Shown piece by piece: positions 11,580 to 23,014 of a stretch of 64,000 bases of DNA. The notes below the pieces were generated by a model. It worked only from the letters and a program-made list of their open reading frames with translations, was not told the DNA's origin and ran no database searches. Made by a program: the position numbers and the translations under genes. The stretch comes from Sceloporus undulatus (lineage: Eukaryota; Chordata; Lepidosauria; Squamata; Phrynosomatidae), in contig NC_056527.1 in NCBI RefSeq assembly GCF_019175285.1, forward strand, positions 107,835,129-107,899,128, written 5' to 3'. How positions within the stretch are numbered: position 1 is the first letter of the stretch; every line of letters starts with the position of its first letter.

Positions 11580-11660
11580 TGGATGGATGGATGGATAGNN
11601 NNNNNNNNATCCATCCATCCATCCATCCATCCATCCATCCATCCATCCATCCATCCATCC
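11580..11660. repeat. GGAT/ATCC microsatellite switching strand across an assembly gap
   Basis: GGAT units precede ten Ns (11599-11608); ATCC units follow. The flanks 'aaagagaggat' and 'atcctctcttt' are reverse complements, so the whole locus is an inverted repeat centred on the gap. Confidence 0.9.
11599..11608. other. Assembly gap (10 N)
   Basis: Ten Ns between oppositely oriented arms of the same tetranucleotide repeat. Confidence 0.99.
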
Positions 11661-12329
11661 TCTCTTTCACACACACTCACCTTGCCAAAGTATGTAAGAA
11701 GGACATTATTGAAGAATCTGATAAAATGAGATAGGAGAAACTATCATCCCAGATTTCCAGCTTATCCAGCAGATGCAAGATGTCATAACAGTTAGGAAAT
11801 GGTGTCCCTCTCTAGACTTTATCCCACTGATGGGAATCATAGGGCCCTCCAGATGCAGCTCTATGCAGCCCTCGCCAGCCTGGACGATGGTGAGGAAGGC
11901 TGCAGTCCAGCAACAACTGAAGACTCATGTGGCCCCCATCCCTACTTCCTTAAGGCCAAAAGCCTATAGGCACTTGCCAATGAGTAAGTACGATTGAGTT
12001 AAGTGGGGTTTACATCTAAGTGAACATGTGCTATGTGTATTTCTCCCAACCTGCATCTTCAGTTCTGTCTTATTCCCTCCTGTCCTGGTCTTTTTGCTCA
12101 GTTGTCAGTCCATTTCTATTAAAGCTTTCCTGTTATAGTGCACTTTTCATCAGTTGTCAAACCGAAGGTAGAACACACAGTTTCCCAGCTGATCTCCCAG
12201 CCTCACATGAACTAAACTCAGATCTCAGATTTCTGCATCGTGTGCTTTCAGACTGTGGCCTAGGAACAGAAATAAAAGGTGGAGGAAGCTTCACTTGAAT
12301 AAATTTCTCTCTGTCAGTTCAGTCATTAA

Positions 12330-12500
12330 CAGCATAGGAGCAGGGATAGGGGGGAAAGTTGGCAGCTCTAAGCAGGGCTGCTTTCTGAACTACAATTGCC
12401 AGAAAGCCCAGCCAAAAGGTGCTGTAATACAAAAGAATACTTTCAAAACCAAAGGTGGACTGGGAATTCTGGGAACTATAATATAAAAAAATAACTTTCC
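12330..12500. repeat. Possible palindromic MITE remnant
   Basis: 'ctgaactacaattgccagaa' and 'ttctgggaactataat' form weakly complementary inner arms, as in the foldback elements elsewhere here. Ends not defined. The flanks 11700-12320 and 12510-13250 show no gene. Confidence 0.35.
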
Positions 12501-13253
12501 GATTCTGCCCTAAAGCCATCTTTACACAATACCCATCACAATGTCTTTAGGTCTGCTCTTTCCTCTGCTTCCACAGACTGAGTTCACAGCCTCTATCTTG
12601 AGATAATGGACTGTCTACTCCCAATTATGGTTTTTTGTCACATTCCTTGCTGCTGTCACCAATTAGTTTCTGCCTTCATTTTAACCTGCCACCATCCCTG
12701 TTTTCCTCCAGTTCCTCCTTTGTAACCCTTCACTTTCAAGCACATCACCAGCAGCTTCCCAATTAGCACATAGTTCTTCCTGGGATGTGGCTGCTATTGC
12801 CAGCTGCCCCAATTACAGATGTCTGAGGCCTTCGACACTCTTGGGGCACTTGAGGTACCACAAGGCACCCTGGAGACACCTTCCGTGGCACGGAATTTGC
12901 CACCACAAAAGAAGCCAAACGCTTTTCTCCTTTCCCTTCCTCTTCACCCCTTGGACTGAGTTCCCATGATAATGCCAGCAATTATAAAGAAATTGGTCAT
13001 CATTGCCATCCAAGTAATGATTAAATGCAGATCTTGTGCTCGCAGAAAAGAAGGCAGGTGGAGGGAAGGAGAGAGAGAGCACAGTAATAAATAACCAATT
13101 ATGGGATCAAAACAGATAGTTAACCAACACTTGTATTTTTCTTTCCCTCAATGTACTGTGTCCAGCCGTTTTATTCTATTTGGCTTGCCATTCTTAGCTG
13201 TTTTACTGCTGAAAGGAAAATCAAGATCTTCCATTTCTGAAAATACCATAATA

Positions 13254-13507
13254 CAGTGGTACCTCGGGATACGAAATACCCAGGTTACGAAATTTTCGGG
13301 ATACGAAAAAATCCCATAGGGAATTATTGTTTCGGGTTACGAATGTTTTTTCGGGTTACGAAAAAACTTTTGGTGCTTTTTTCGGCTTTTTCGCACGGAA
13401 TCGCGGCTTTTCCCCATTAGCGCCTATGGCAATTCGGCTTACAAAGGCTTTTCGGGTTACGAAAGCGGCCGCGTTACGAATTAATTTCGTAACCCGAGGC
13501 ACCACTG
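13254..13507. mobile_element. Tigger-like mariner MITE, copy 1
   Basis: Terminal inverted repeats start CAGTGGTACCTCGGG and end CCCGAGGCACCACTG. They are flanked by TA duplications (13252-13253 and 13508-13509). The inside is built from iterated 'cggg(t/a)tacgaa' motifs. No transposase is present. A close copy is at 59461-59703. Confidence 0.9.
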
Positions 13508-13509
13508 TA

Positions 13510-14740
13510 TAAAACCACTATAAATTAGGGAAAGGTGTGCATTTATTTTAATTGCTGTTCATATAATATGAATTGTGGGGCAGTGAAGTTACAATAACAG
13601 AAATACAATAAGGGAAATAAAGAATATAGACATGACTGTGCATCCTTCTGTGGATCAGATTACATATGTCAGTGACTAGGAAACAGGAGAAAAGGATACA
13701 AATTGAGTGGCTAGTTGCACATCACACCACACACACCCCAAAAAAGTAGGGGGGGAAAACCTGTAGATTGTCATAATATCTGCATGCATTAATTTATTTT
13801 ATGTGTATAAATACACATTTAGAAATAATAGAAATGCAATTAATGCCCTCCCCACAACCGAGAAGATTGCAATCGTATGACTTTTATTTCTGGGTGTAAT
13901 TTCAAGGTCTCTGTACAGCATTTGTTAGGAAACAGGCATTTCTGCACAACAGTCCTGCCAAGATGTACATATATATGTTCTAAAATGGAGGCTTAGGAGA
14001 GCAGGAAATGACTGAAAAGACCTCTGGTCAAGTAGACAGCACCCATGTTGAACTTCTTTATCTACCATCACTGGGTTTGCTATGTTTACTGATTAAACTA
14101 TTGGAATACTGAATATAGTAGGCCCTTGGTATCTACTGTCTAACCGAAAGGCTTACTAGGAAGTAAGCCCCATTATGTTCAGTGAGGCTTACTTCCACAT
14201 AAAGATGTACAGGACTTTTCCCTCTCTCCCCCCACTGCACAAAATGAGAGTGCCGCACTCACACCATTCCTCTGAGTACACAACTAGGTGTCCTGTATCT
14301 GGCAGTGGGACTTGGCACTCCCACTTCTGCATGTCAGCAAATATCACTGCTTTCCCTCCCTGAAAAGATGAAATCAAAGCCTCCTGCCAAACTCCCCCTG
14401 CTTCACCTCAAAGCGCTTGTCACACACAGGTGGCAAAACAAACTCTGCCCATGAACAAAGATCTCTCTTATGTTCACAGACTGGCGAGAGAGGCCAAGGC
14501 TTTGCACAGCAGGGAACGGCGGTCAAGAGACATTTTTGTCCAAAACTCATTTTCTCTCCTGGGCCTGACTACTGTCTCTGATTCCTGCGGGTTGTTTTTT
14601 TGAAAAAGGGATAGCCTCTTCTGGAAGGGCACAAAAAGAATAAAAGTGGTAAAAAGGAAACCCACCAGTATTTTATTTGCATGCCTTAATGCAAAATATC
14701 TCACATGCACAGCCACATTTAAATAGATTGTTTTCCTGCC
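13510..14740. other. Noncoding, nothing recognised
   Basis: AT-rich single-copy-looking DNA. A minus-strand frame at 14474-14716 has a hydrophobic stretch but no family match. Confidence 0.4.
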
Positions 14741-14744
14741 TTGA

Positions 14745-14880
14745 AGCCAGTCTGGGACTCTGTGGAGAAACTTGGGTTCAAATCCCTGTCAGCCAGTACT
14801 GCTAGAAAGATCGGCTTCCATTGACTTTTCTCTATGTCCTTGACCTCTATAAAATGAGAAGAAGATATAACTTATGTAAC
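14745..14880 (+). repeat. MIR-like tRNA-SINE remnant
   Basis: 'gggttcaaatccctg' (B-box) is followed by 'gaccttta-taaaatgag' spacing like the MIR core (ctctgtgcctc...ctgtaaaatg). Old and diverged. Confidence 0.4.
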
Positions 14881-14889
14881 CTGTTTTTA

Positions 14890-16300
14890 TTTATGCTGCC
14901 AGTCCACTTCCTACAAGATCAAGAGTAATTACAGTAGAAGAAATAAAACAAAAGTCTGCCTTTCTTACCATGCATAATTTTATAAACCTCTGTGCTGAGA
15001 GTTGGAATCATGAAGTCTTCTGGTTGTTATTAAATAGCAACTCCCAGCATTTCTCATCATTAGCTATGCTGGTTGAGACTGCTGGGAGTTGCAGTCTATC
15101 AATATTTGTAGGACTCTGTGATTCCCACTCCTGTTTTATGATGTTCCCTTTTGCTCATGGTACACTCCTTAGGTGTTCTTTCCATACAAATATAAAAGTG
15201 AAAACTTTGAATCTTAAACTCCACTGTCTCAGACTATTCTGCTCTGCCACCCACATACACAAAATCTTACTTTGCTTTAAGATGTAACTGCAAACATGTT
15301 TTCTCACTGCAGTGATTCTTACCAAGGACTCGTTTGTGCAAAACTGTTGTTCAAGGTACACCTTAGAATTGGGAAAATGAGATTCTTTGAATGCTGCAAG
15401 GGCAAGGACCCAAATTCACCAAAAACATTTTGTTGCCAGAGGCAAAGAACAAAATATCAACAACCCAGCCACCTAAGTCCTGTACGCACTCCAGTTGGAC
15501 TGTCAGATCACTTGGTACTCATGTGGGTCCACGTCTCACGCTGTACCTGAAGGCACACACCTTCCAACTGTCCTGATTTAGCAGGGACAGTCCTGATTAA
15601 TCCTTTGAAATTTCCAGCTGCTTTTAAAATGTCAGCACTCCCTTTCCCTTTGCACCCCACTTACTCCAATTAGTGCAAATTAGTTTAAAGTGCAAGAGCA
15701 GCTTGCATTTAATTAACTCAGCAGAGAGGAGAGTCAGAGGGACAGAATCTTACCTTTCCCAGTAGGCTCAGGCAAAAGCAAACTACTGCAGCTTCTCCTA
15801 ACTTGTGTGTTGCTCCTCATTAATAACTTTTGCCATCAATGTTGCTTGACCACATGCCCCATCTGTGGACAATATGAGGGCAGCAGGTAGGTTTAAACCA
15901 GGTTGCAGGGTAGATACAGATGAGAAACACAGTTTTGTCTTCTAACAAATGAACACAATACTGAAATAGAGGTGGAACTGCAAGAAGGACTGCTAATGCT
16001 GCTGATACACCGCATCCCATGCTATGTTTCACTGTGCTTCACTGCTTAGGAATACTGTAAGTGGCTCTCCAAAGATTTGTTGGTCTGCAACTCCCATCAG
16101 TCTTTGTCAGCAAAGGGACACTGAGAGTTTCAGTTCAGCAACATCTGGAGGGCCACATGTTCCCCATCCCAACCTAATGAGAGGACATTCAAGGAACATT
16201 CCATAGCTTCCCTTTACCAACATATAGATAATAATCTGATTCCGAGTTGAAATTGCTCTGCTTCATCTCCTGGGGATCATGATTCCCACCAAGTCACTTC
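14890..16300. other. Noncoding, nothing recognised
   Basis: No supported exon or named repeat. Confidence 0.4.
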
Positions 16301-16308
16301 CCCTCAGG

Positions 16309-16534
16309 CAGGGTGACCAGATGTCTTAACCTCAAAGGATGACAAGACACTGCAACATATAGGACATTCAAGAAAAAATGGAGAACATTACAAAATAAAA
16401 GCTAAAAACACTGATAGAAATATAAATTCATGCTTCTCAGTCATGCTCATAATGGAGGACATTTTGAAATTTCTCCTGGACAGAAGGTTGAAATGAAAAG
16501 CATGTCTTGAAAAAGATAATGTCTGGTCACTCTG
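16309..16534 (+). mobile_element. 'CAGGGTGACCAGA' terminal-repeat element, copy 1
   Basis: Starts CAGGGTGACCAGATGTC and ends with the near-complement GTCTGGTCACTCTG. The inside carries repeated 'ggacat' blocks (taggacattcaaga, ggaggacattttg). Related copies are at 41697, 42232, 49174 and 60720. Probably a non-autonomous DNA transposon. Flanking 8-mers do not match, so no target-site duplication is claimed. Confidence 0.65.
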
Positions 16535-17192
16535 CCTCCCCTCCTTGTCCTTGTGAGTTTTTGCCCTATTGGCAACAAAATTGCAGTGGAAGTTGGGACT
16601 TCACTACTTGGCTCCACAGTGTGTGTGGATGGCCCATAGAAAACTGAAAGATGAATAGTCTTATGACTTATGGCTTTCTTTCCCCCTTTGCATAGTCTCT
16701 CTGTCTCTTTCATCTACCCCACAATTCTCTCTAGTCTTCCCCCACCTGGTAGCCAGACGCATTTGGGGTGGAATACTGGAAAGAGCAGAGAGCATGACTC
16801 CTTGTGTCCTCCCTTGGCTGCCACCTCCCAAATTGAAGCCCAAGGACAGCAGGGGGCTTCTGGCCGCCAGTGCCTGGATTGTACACCAGCGCCAGCATCT
16901 CACAGAAAAATAAACCGAGAAGTAGCAGCGGTAGCAACAGCAGCACCAGATGTGGGGCAGAGGAGAAGGGCCCACACCTCAGCTAACAAATACTCATCTT
17001 CATGTCGAAAGCATACATGATCTGTTTTCCACACATCCCACACCTCCCCAAGCCTCCGCCCCTTTCCCCTCTGATGCGTCTTTTTTCACACAAACAAAAA
17101 TTACTTGAAATCTTACAGCTACGAGATTGGACCCACAATCACAAGAGAACCTTCAAATCAACTCACACAGAAACGATAAATAATATCAAGCC

Positions 17193-17228
17193 AATCAATC
17201 AATCAATCAATCAGTCAGTCAATCAATT
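17193..17228. repeat. (AATC)n microsatellite
   Basis: Tetranucleotide run directly preceding a CR1 fragment. The region 16540-17190 shows no gene. Confidence 0.9.
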
Positions 17229-17824
17229 TTAGGCTGCATCAATAGAAATATAGTGTCTAGATCAAGGGAAGTAATAGTGCCACTGTATTCTGCTTTGGTC
17301 AGGCCTCACCTGGAATCCTGCATCCAGTTCTGGGCATCACAGTTGAAAAATAATATTAACAAGCTGGAGCACGTTCAAAGGAGGATAACTAAAATGGTGA
17401 AGGGTCTGGAAACCATGCCCTACGAGGAACAACTTAGAGAACTGGATATGTTTAGCCTGCAGAAGAGACAGTTAAGAGGTGATATGATAGCCCTCTTTTA
17501 AATATCTGAAGTGGTGTCATATTGAGGAGGGAGCAAGCTTGTTTTCTGCTGCGCCAGAGAACAGGACCAGGAACAATGGATGCAAACTACAGGAAAAGAG
17601 ATTCCACTGAAACATTAGGAGGAACTTCCTGACATAAGAGCTGTTTGACAGTGAAACACATTTCCTTGGAGAGTAGTGGTGGGGTGTCCTTATCTGGAGG
17701 TTTTTAAATAGAGGCTGGATGGCCATCTGTGGCTGGTGCTTTAATTGGGAATTCTTGTATCACAGGGGGTTGCACTGGATGGCCCCTGTGATCTTTTCCG
17801 CCTCTATGATTCTACAATTCTACA
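17224..17824 (+). mobile_element. CR1 LINE 3' fragment
   Basis: CR1 ORF2 end ([33 protein letters not shown]...) interrupted by frame breaks, then the 3' UTR and an ATGATTCTACAATTCTAC-like tail. 5' truncated; more diverged than the copy at 4313-5128. Confidence 0.9.
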
Positions 17825-19075
17825 GTACTAGCTACCTCAAAAATTTGAAAGACAATTTTAAAATATATAATAGCAGAATCTCGTCGACTGCTGGAAATGC
17901 ACCCTCCTTTGAACAGAGAGAACAAAGAATGGAAGTGACATGACATAACTGAAGCAGGGTGAACAGTTAAATCATGCCTACTTTTAACAATGTGGATCTC
18001 TTTAACAGTGCTAAAGAGATCCACACGTGCATAATAGTGTGAATGCAACAACACTGGCAGTCATTGACAGGTATCTATCCTTAATGCGAAGTAGTGCTAT
18101 AACAACAGAAGGGCAACTAGTTAAAAATGTCTCAGCACTGACATTGTGCAGTAAGGGGAAGGCCAAGCTGTTGCATCTCCACATCAATAACCTCTCTAGA
18201 GCCTCGTGTGGTAATCTCCAGTGTCAAAGAGTCCCTGAGAAAGATGTGGAAGGCTTTATTTGTGCCTGAGTGCAGCTACAGCGCAGGTGAGGCCCGCATC
18301 CACCTGTCACCCCTTGGAAATACAACTTTAGTTCCCATGGCATGGTTAAGAGGCTCCTATATATGAAGGAGATTGTATTGATTGTGTGAGTGCAGAGACA
18401 GGCTTTGTTCATGTTTATTTCACTATTCTTTATCATGCCTTCACAGGTTTGAGAGCTGTGACGTTCTCCCTGTGGCTGAGCCTTGCTTGAGGCCCAAACA
18501 TTCCTTCATAGGTTCCTAGTGGCTCCTTGCTTGTGCTAGATGTCTCCAATGCTCCCTCCTTTCCATCCCAGAAAGCTCTGCATCAGATGGTCACAAGGTT
18601 AGACAAACCCAGCAGCGCCAACCAAGTTTGCTTTGGCCAAGGGTCTGGTTTGCTGGCGAGGATTCTCCCCCTCCACATTCTCCCCCTTGTTTAGCACAAT
18701 CCACAATTCAAGCCAGGAATAAACTCTTTTCAAATCAAGCCGGTATGACCACCAGCTGAAGAAGGAGGGTGTGTGTGTGTGAAGGCAGATACTGGTAGTG
18801 TGGTTGTCTAGGGGACATCTAAGGGCAAAGGGACAATACAGGGAGACTGTGGCATCAGTATGTATGAAGATAAGACTGCCACTCACAAAGGACACAAAAA
18901 TAATATGATATAGCGATATCTGTAAACGTATCATAGAACAGGACATGAAGAGTCAGAGGATTGCCAGAGTGAGTCTCCGTACCTTTAATGGTTGTGTAGA
19001 AGAGGGGATTTCAGACATTTTACTTGTCATGCAACCAGGGAAGAAGCCACAGGCCTTATGTACATCCCCCCCCAG
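17825..19075. other. Noncoding, nothing recognised
   Basis: No supported gene or named repeat. Confidence 0.4.
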
Positions 19076-19079
19076 TTTA

Positions 19080-19240
19080 TTTATTTCTTTATTTCTTTAT
19101 TATAATTATTATATTTATTTATATCTCAACCTTCTCCCAAGGCTGGGACTCAGGGCGACTTACAACAATAAAAACACTATACAGTTTAAAACATACAAAA
19201 TAGTATATTAGAGTTTTAATATTAAAATATTAAAATAAAG
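19080..19240. repeat. LINE-type 3' tail fragment
   Basis: 'tatttatatctcaaccttctcccaaggctgggactcagggcgacttacaacaataaaa' matches the tail pattern repeated at 53290 and 57170. Confidence 0.45.
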
Positions 19241-19259
19241 TTCCCCCTGGGCTCACTGT

Positions 19260-19492
19260 GGCCTGTTACAGACTGCCAAAATAAAGCTGCTTCGGGTCTC
19301 TTTGGAGGTATGCTGTTTAAATGATGCATGGGTCCTAAGAGTCCGGAGGTCGCGCCAAAGCCACACTCCATTCCTAAGCACTGGAGTGCAGCTTTGGTGC
19401 AGCTTCCGGATTCTTAGGATGCATGCATCATTTAAACAGCATACCTCCAAAGAGACCCGAAGCAGCTTTATTTTGGCAGTCTGTAACAGGCC
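19260..19492. mobile_element. Long palindromic MITE, copy 1
   Basis: Nearly the whole element is an inverted repeat. Its first 70 or so bases (starting ggcctgttacagactgcc) are almost identical to the reverse complement of its end, with a short centre near 19372-19385. A related, more eroded copy is at 62587-62812. No coding capacity. Confidence 0.85.
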
Positions 19493-19499
19493 CGTGTCC

Positions 19500-20465
19500 T
19501 GTTTATACGATGCAGGGGCAAAACCCCCAATTGGATCTGGAGAGTCCAGATGATTTCCTACACTCAATTCAGGGCTTCTTCTTCTTCTTCTTAGCCCTCA
19601 TTTTAAAAACTCACCATTCGCTGCAAGTCTTCAGGGGGGTTTCAGCAATGAGCAGTGGCTGCCTTTTAACTTGTGATTCCTGTTCGTCTCCTGGTGCCAC
19701 CATTGTGGGCACTAGTCACTCTGGAATCAGAAGGAAGTGCCCAGTGTCGATATAATGGCTGGGCATCTCGTTCTGGCCTCAGCAGTGGCACTGGGCAATG
19801 AACGGGATCCAAATAGGAAAGCAACTACCCAACATTGCTGGAGGGAGACAGCAAATAAGAGGTGAATTTGGGATGAATTTGAGGGAATTCTGGCAAGTGC
19901 AGATGAGCCCCCACTTGCTGAAATTCCATCTTCTGCACAAGCACTAAAGATACATGAATCCTTTCCAGCTTTCATTTTGACAACTGTAGCTGCTCCTCAC
20001 TCCTTTCTCTCTCTCTCCCCACCTCAGTGTCGCAACACATTAAACCATCTAACAAATTAAAACAATTTAAAAGGGGTAAAACCATGCCCATATATAGCAT
20101 ATTCTTTCTCTCTTTCTGACATATTCATGAACACACACAACCTAGTGCAACTTACCTTGGAAAAACTACTTTTGGTCTACACCTCCCAGAATCTATAACA
20201 GCTGGTAATGCTGGCTGGTGGATTCCATTCCAAAAAGTAACTTTCCCAGATTTTTCCTGAAAATGATTCAGAGCAGAAGTTTTGGAGAAGAGTTCAACCT
20301 CTCTTCCCTCCCCAGCACCCGTAAATGGGATTCTTGCACAAGGTCTTTGGCACTTTGGGGGGCAGAGAAGCAACATGTTGAAAGCGAGGCAGCAAAACTT
20401 CCACATAAAATTTATTTAAGACCAGAGCGTGAGTCATCGCTTTCAGTGACAAATAACTGTCAGTA
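19500..20465. other. Noncoding, nothing recognised
   Basis: No supported gene; short CTT run at about 19576-19592. Confidence 0.4.
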
Positions 20466-20472
20466 TTATCTT

Positions 20473-20722
20473 TAGCAAGGAGCCAGTGTCGCCTAGTGCT
20501 TTGAATGTTGGACTACAACTCTAGAGAGGGTTCAGTTCTCAGCTTGGTCACAGAAATCCACTGGGTGGCCCTGGGCAAGTCACACTCTCTCAGCCTCAGG
20601 GGAAGGCAATGGCAAACCTCCTCTAATCTTGCCAAGAAAACCCATGATAGGTTTGTCTTTGGGTCACCATAAGGCAAAAATGACTTGAAGGCACACAACA
20701 GCAACAGCAGCAGCAGCATCTT
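20473..20722 (+). mobile_element. Sauria SINE, full length
   Basis: tRNA-like head (gagccagtgtcgcctagtg, gttcagttctc), then the central 'gggcaagtcacactctctcag' and 'aaggcaatggcaaacctcc' domains, the Bov-B-like end (aaaatgacttgaaggcacac) and a short AAC/AGC-rich 3' repeat. Confidence 0.9.
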
Positions 20723-20729
20723 TAGCAAA

Positions 20730-20940
20730 GCTCATGCCATTGTGGTGTAGTGCTTACATTGTTGAAGTGTGATGTGAGCCATGAAACTCATTGGGCATCC
20801 ATGGGACAAACCACTCTTTTCTTAGCATGATCCAGGACAAGTTAGTATTTTAGATTACAAAGAATCCTCCAGCCAGGTGACCTACTTCCCAGGGTTGTTG
20901 TGAAAATGATATGTGGAATGAAAGCCATCTGTAGCCACCC
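20730..20940 (+). repeat. Degraded tRNA-SINE ('GGGTTGTTGTGA' type)
   Basis: Head 'ttgtggtgtagtgcttacatt' and core 'ccagggttgttgtgaaaatgat'; a second squamate SINE type, eroded. Confidence 0.5.
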
Positions 20941-20944
20941 CTGC

Positions 20945-21510
20945 GGTAAACAGATTTGGATCGTTTTATTATTCTGTACACTATAAGCCTATTTAGAGAG
21001 GTAACATTTTTGGAAATTTTGAATTGAGGTGCAGGGAGGCAAGGTTCCCACCCCACTTTTTTTTATCTCTGGTGAAAATTTGAAATGTTGGGGGAAATTA
21101 AAACTGAAATATACACTAGGAACTTTAATGGACTGAAACTCACTTTAGAAACATGAAATTATTTTTCTGTACCAGTAACCTAGTTTGGCAGAGAGTTGTC
21201 ATGCCTGATAAAAAGTACAGTTTATTCAGAATAAAATTATAAATTGAATTTCATTTCCCCCCCAATTTATTTTAAAATTAGAAGTGGAGCTACCAGGTCC
21301 TGAATTGTAAGAAACACCTGATCTATAAAGGAACGTCTTTGGCACTACTAGTTTGAGAAGAAGGCAAAAACTAAACACAATAAAAACAGAAGAAACATCA
21401 GTATCAGTGAAAGAAAGAAAATTATTTTGTCTCCATTAGTTCTCTATAATGTCAAGCAGACATAACACATTCATTCCCATTAAAGAGAAAAGGAAAGTAA
21501 AGTCAGAAAT
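20945..21510. other. Noncoding, nothing recognised
   Basis: AT-rich; no supported gene. Confidence 0.4.
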
Positions 21511-21516
21511 TATAGG

Positions 21517-21642
21517 AATGGTTCCTAAACTTTGATCCTCCAGCTGTTTTATACCTCCCAGAAACTCCAGTCAGCTTGGTCAAGAGGAGCCTGCGGAGCT
21601 CAAACCATTTGGAGGACCAAAGTTTGGGAACCACTGGATTAT
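21517..21642. mobile_element. hAT-like foldback MITE ('GGTTCCCAAACTTTGG' ends)
   Basis: Left end ggttcctaaactttgatcct is nearly complementary to right end aggaccaaagtttgggaacc. Typical short palindromic hAT relative. Confidence 0.7.
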
Positions 21643-21644
21643 AG

Positions 21645-22185
21645 TGCTCCAACACTGTATACATAAAAGTCCTCCCCTTACATAGTTTTTAAAAATTATT
21701 TTAGGGCAATAAATATTCTATTTCCCCTTCTCCTCCCACAGATTTGAGGGAAAAAGCAGGGGAAACCTTTCCTCTGAATTTTTCAAGTTTTGTTCTGACT
21801 CTTCACATCTTTCTGCCTATCCAGATTCTGCAACTATCTTTTGAGATTCTTTCTTTGATGCACCCACCAAATGAAAGGAATGAATGAAATGAATTGGGCA
21901 GCTACTAGAGAGAGGGACCTTTTAGTGGTTGCAAAGCTTGGGAGAAAAAAAAGGCTGGACTCCTGTTGGGGACTTATATCTGTGGGAATTAGAATTTGGC
22001 AGTTCTGTAACAACCTTATCCAATAAAGGGGCTGCTGTTGCATACTACAAAGGGGAGTCAGCAAAGTGTTTAATAATCATTGGAGCCTATGTGCATTGAG
22101 ATCAATGTATTGAGTGCAATGCAATCAGTGCACTGAGATCAATGCACATTTAGTCTGATGCTCACTGGTCTCATTATGCATTGGG
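21645..22185. other. Noncoding, nothing recognised
   Basis: No supported gene. Confidence 0.4.
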
Positions 22186-22189
22186 ATAT

Positions 22190-22515
22190 TGACTAGGGGG
22201 TGCCAATGGGCATTGAGACACTTTTTCCAGTGTCCCATTGCAGTGGTGTCCCTGTCCCTGGTGTCACCCGCTGTGACGGATAAGGCTCTAGGGCTGGGTC
22301 TTCTGGGGGCAGTGCGCTCAGCCTCCCTTGGGGCTGCCCCATTATTCTTCTCATGAGGAGAAGGGGAGCGCGCTCAGCCTCCTTCCACAATCCCCTGTAA
22401 TTTTCATGAAGAGAAGGACAGGATGGCACAGGAGGAGGGTCCAACCAGGTGTCACCCCTCTTTTGGGGTGTCATCCAGTGCAGGTCACACTCCCTGCACC
22501 TCCCTAGTGATGCCA
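22190..22515 (-). repeat. Dispersed repeat, 'ACTGGATGACACCC' family, copy 2
   Basis: The reverse complement shares 'gcactggatgacacccc', 'ggtgacacctggttgg' and the far 'gggtgacacc' block with 7377-7610. Two GAGCGCGCTCAGCCTCC-like repeats lie inside. Confidence 0.55.
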
Positions 22516-22764
22516 CAGTCCCATTGTCAATTCACTAACAGGGCTTCTTAGCACATCTGGCTGATGTTTTCAAGTTCTGAACATTTTGAAGTGACAAAGT
22601 TCAGCACCCAAATATATGAATTTTAGCAGTGTTTCTGATGATAACAGAATTGTTGTTTCCATCTTGATATGAGCCAAATTTAGTGGTCCTTTTTTACCAC
22701 TGGCTTTGGTAACAGCTATGGAGGTTTAATAAGATAGAAGTGGTAACAAGGAGACTACAAGACT

Positions 22765-23010
22765 ACCAGTTGCTTGTTGCCCTCAAGTCATTTCTGATTT
22801 AAAGTGACTAAGGTGAACTTATCGTGGTGTGTTCTTGGGAAGATTTGTTTAGGGGGGGGGGGGGAGGGTTGCCATTGCCTTCCTGTGAAGGTGAGAGAAT
22901 GTGACTTGCCCAAGGGCAACAGGTGGATTTCTATGGCTAAGTGGGGATTTGAATTCTGGTCTCCAGAGTCCTAGCCCAATACCCAAGCCACTACACCATG
23001 CTGGCCAGTT
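22765..23010 (-). mobile_element. Sauria SINE, full length
   Basis: Minus orientation: head 'ggccagcatggtgtagtgg', B-box GAATTCAAATCC, 'gggcaagtcacattctctcac', and tail 'aatgacttgagggcaac'. A poly-G run (about 22853-22863) interrupts it. Confidence 0.88.
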
Positions 23011-23014
23011 GTAT

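Noticed and set aside
14474-14716. 80-residue minus frame with a hydrophobic segment (KILVGFLFTTFILFVPF) that looks like a type II membrane anchor
   Set aside because: No family match, no downstream catalytic exon found on the minus strand, and the neighbouring frames are full of stops.
16670-17020. 116-codon plus frame MAFFPPLHSLSV...
   Set aside because: No domain, no splice context and overlapping frames on both strands; taken as chance.
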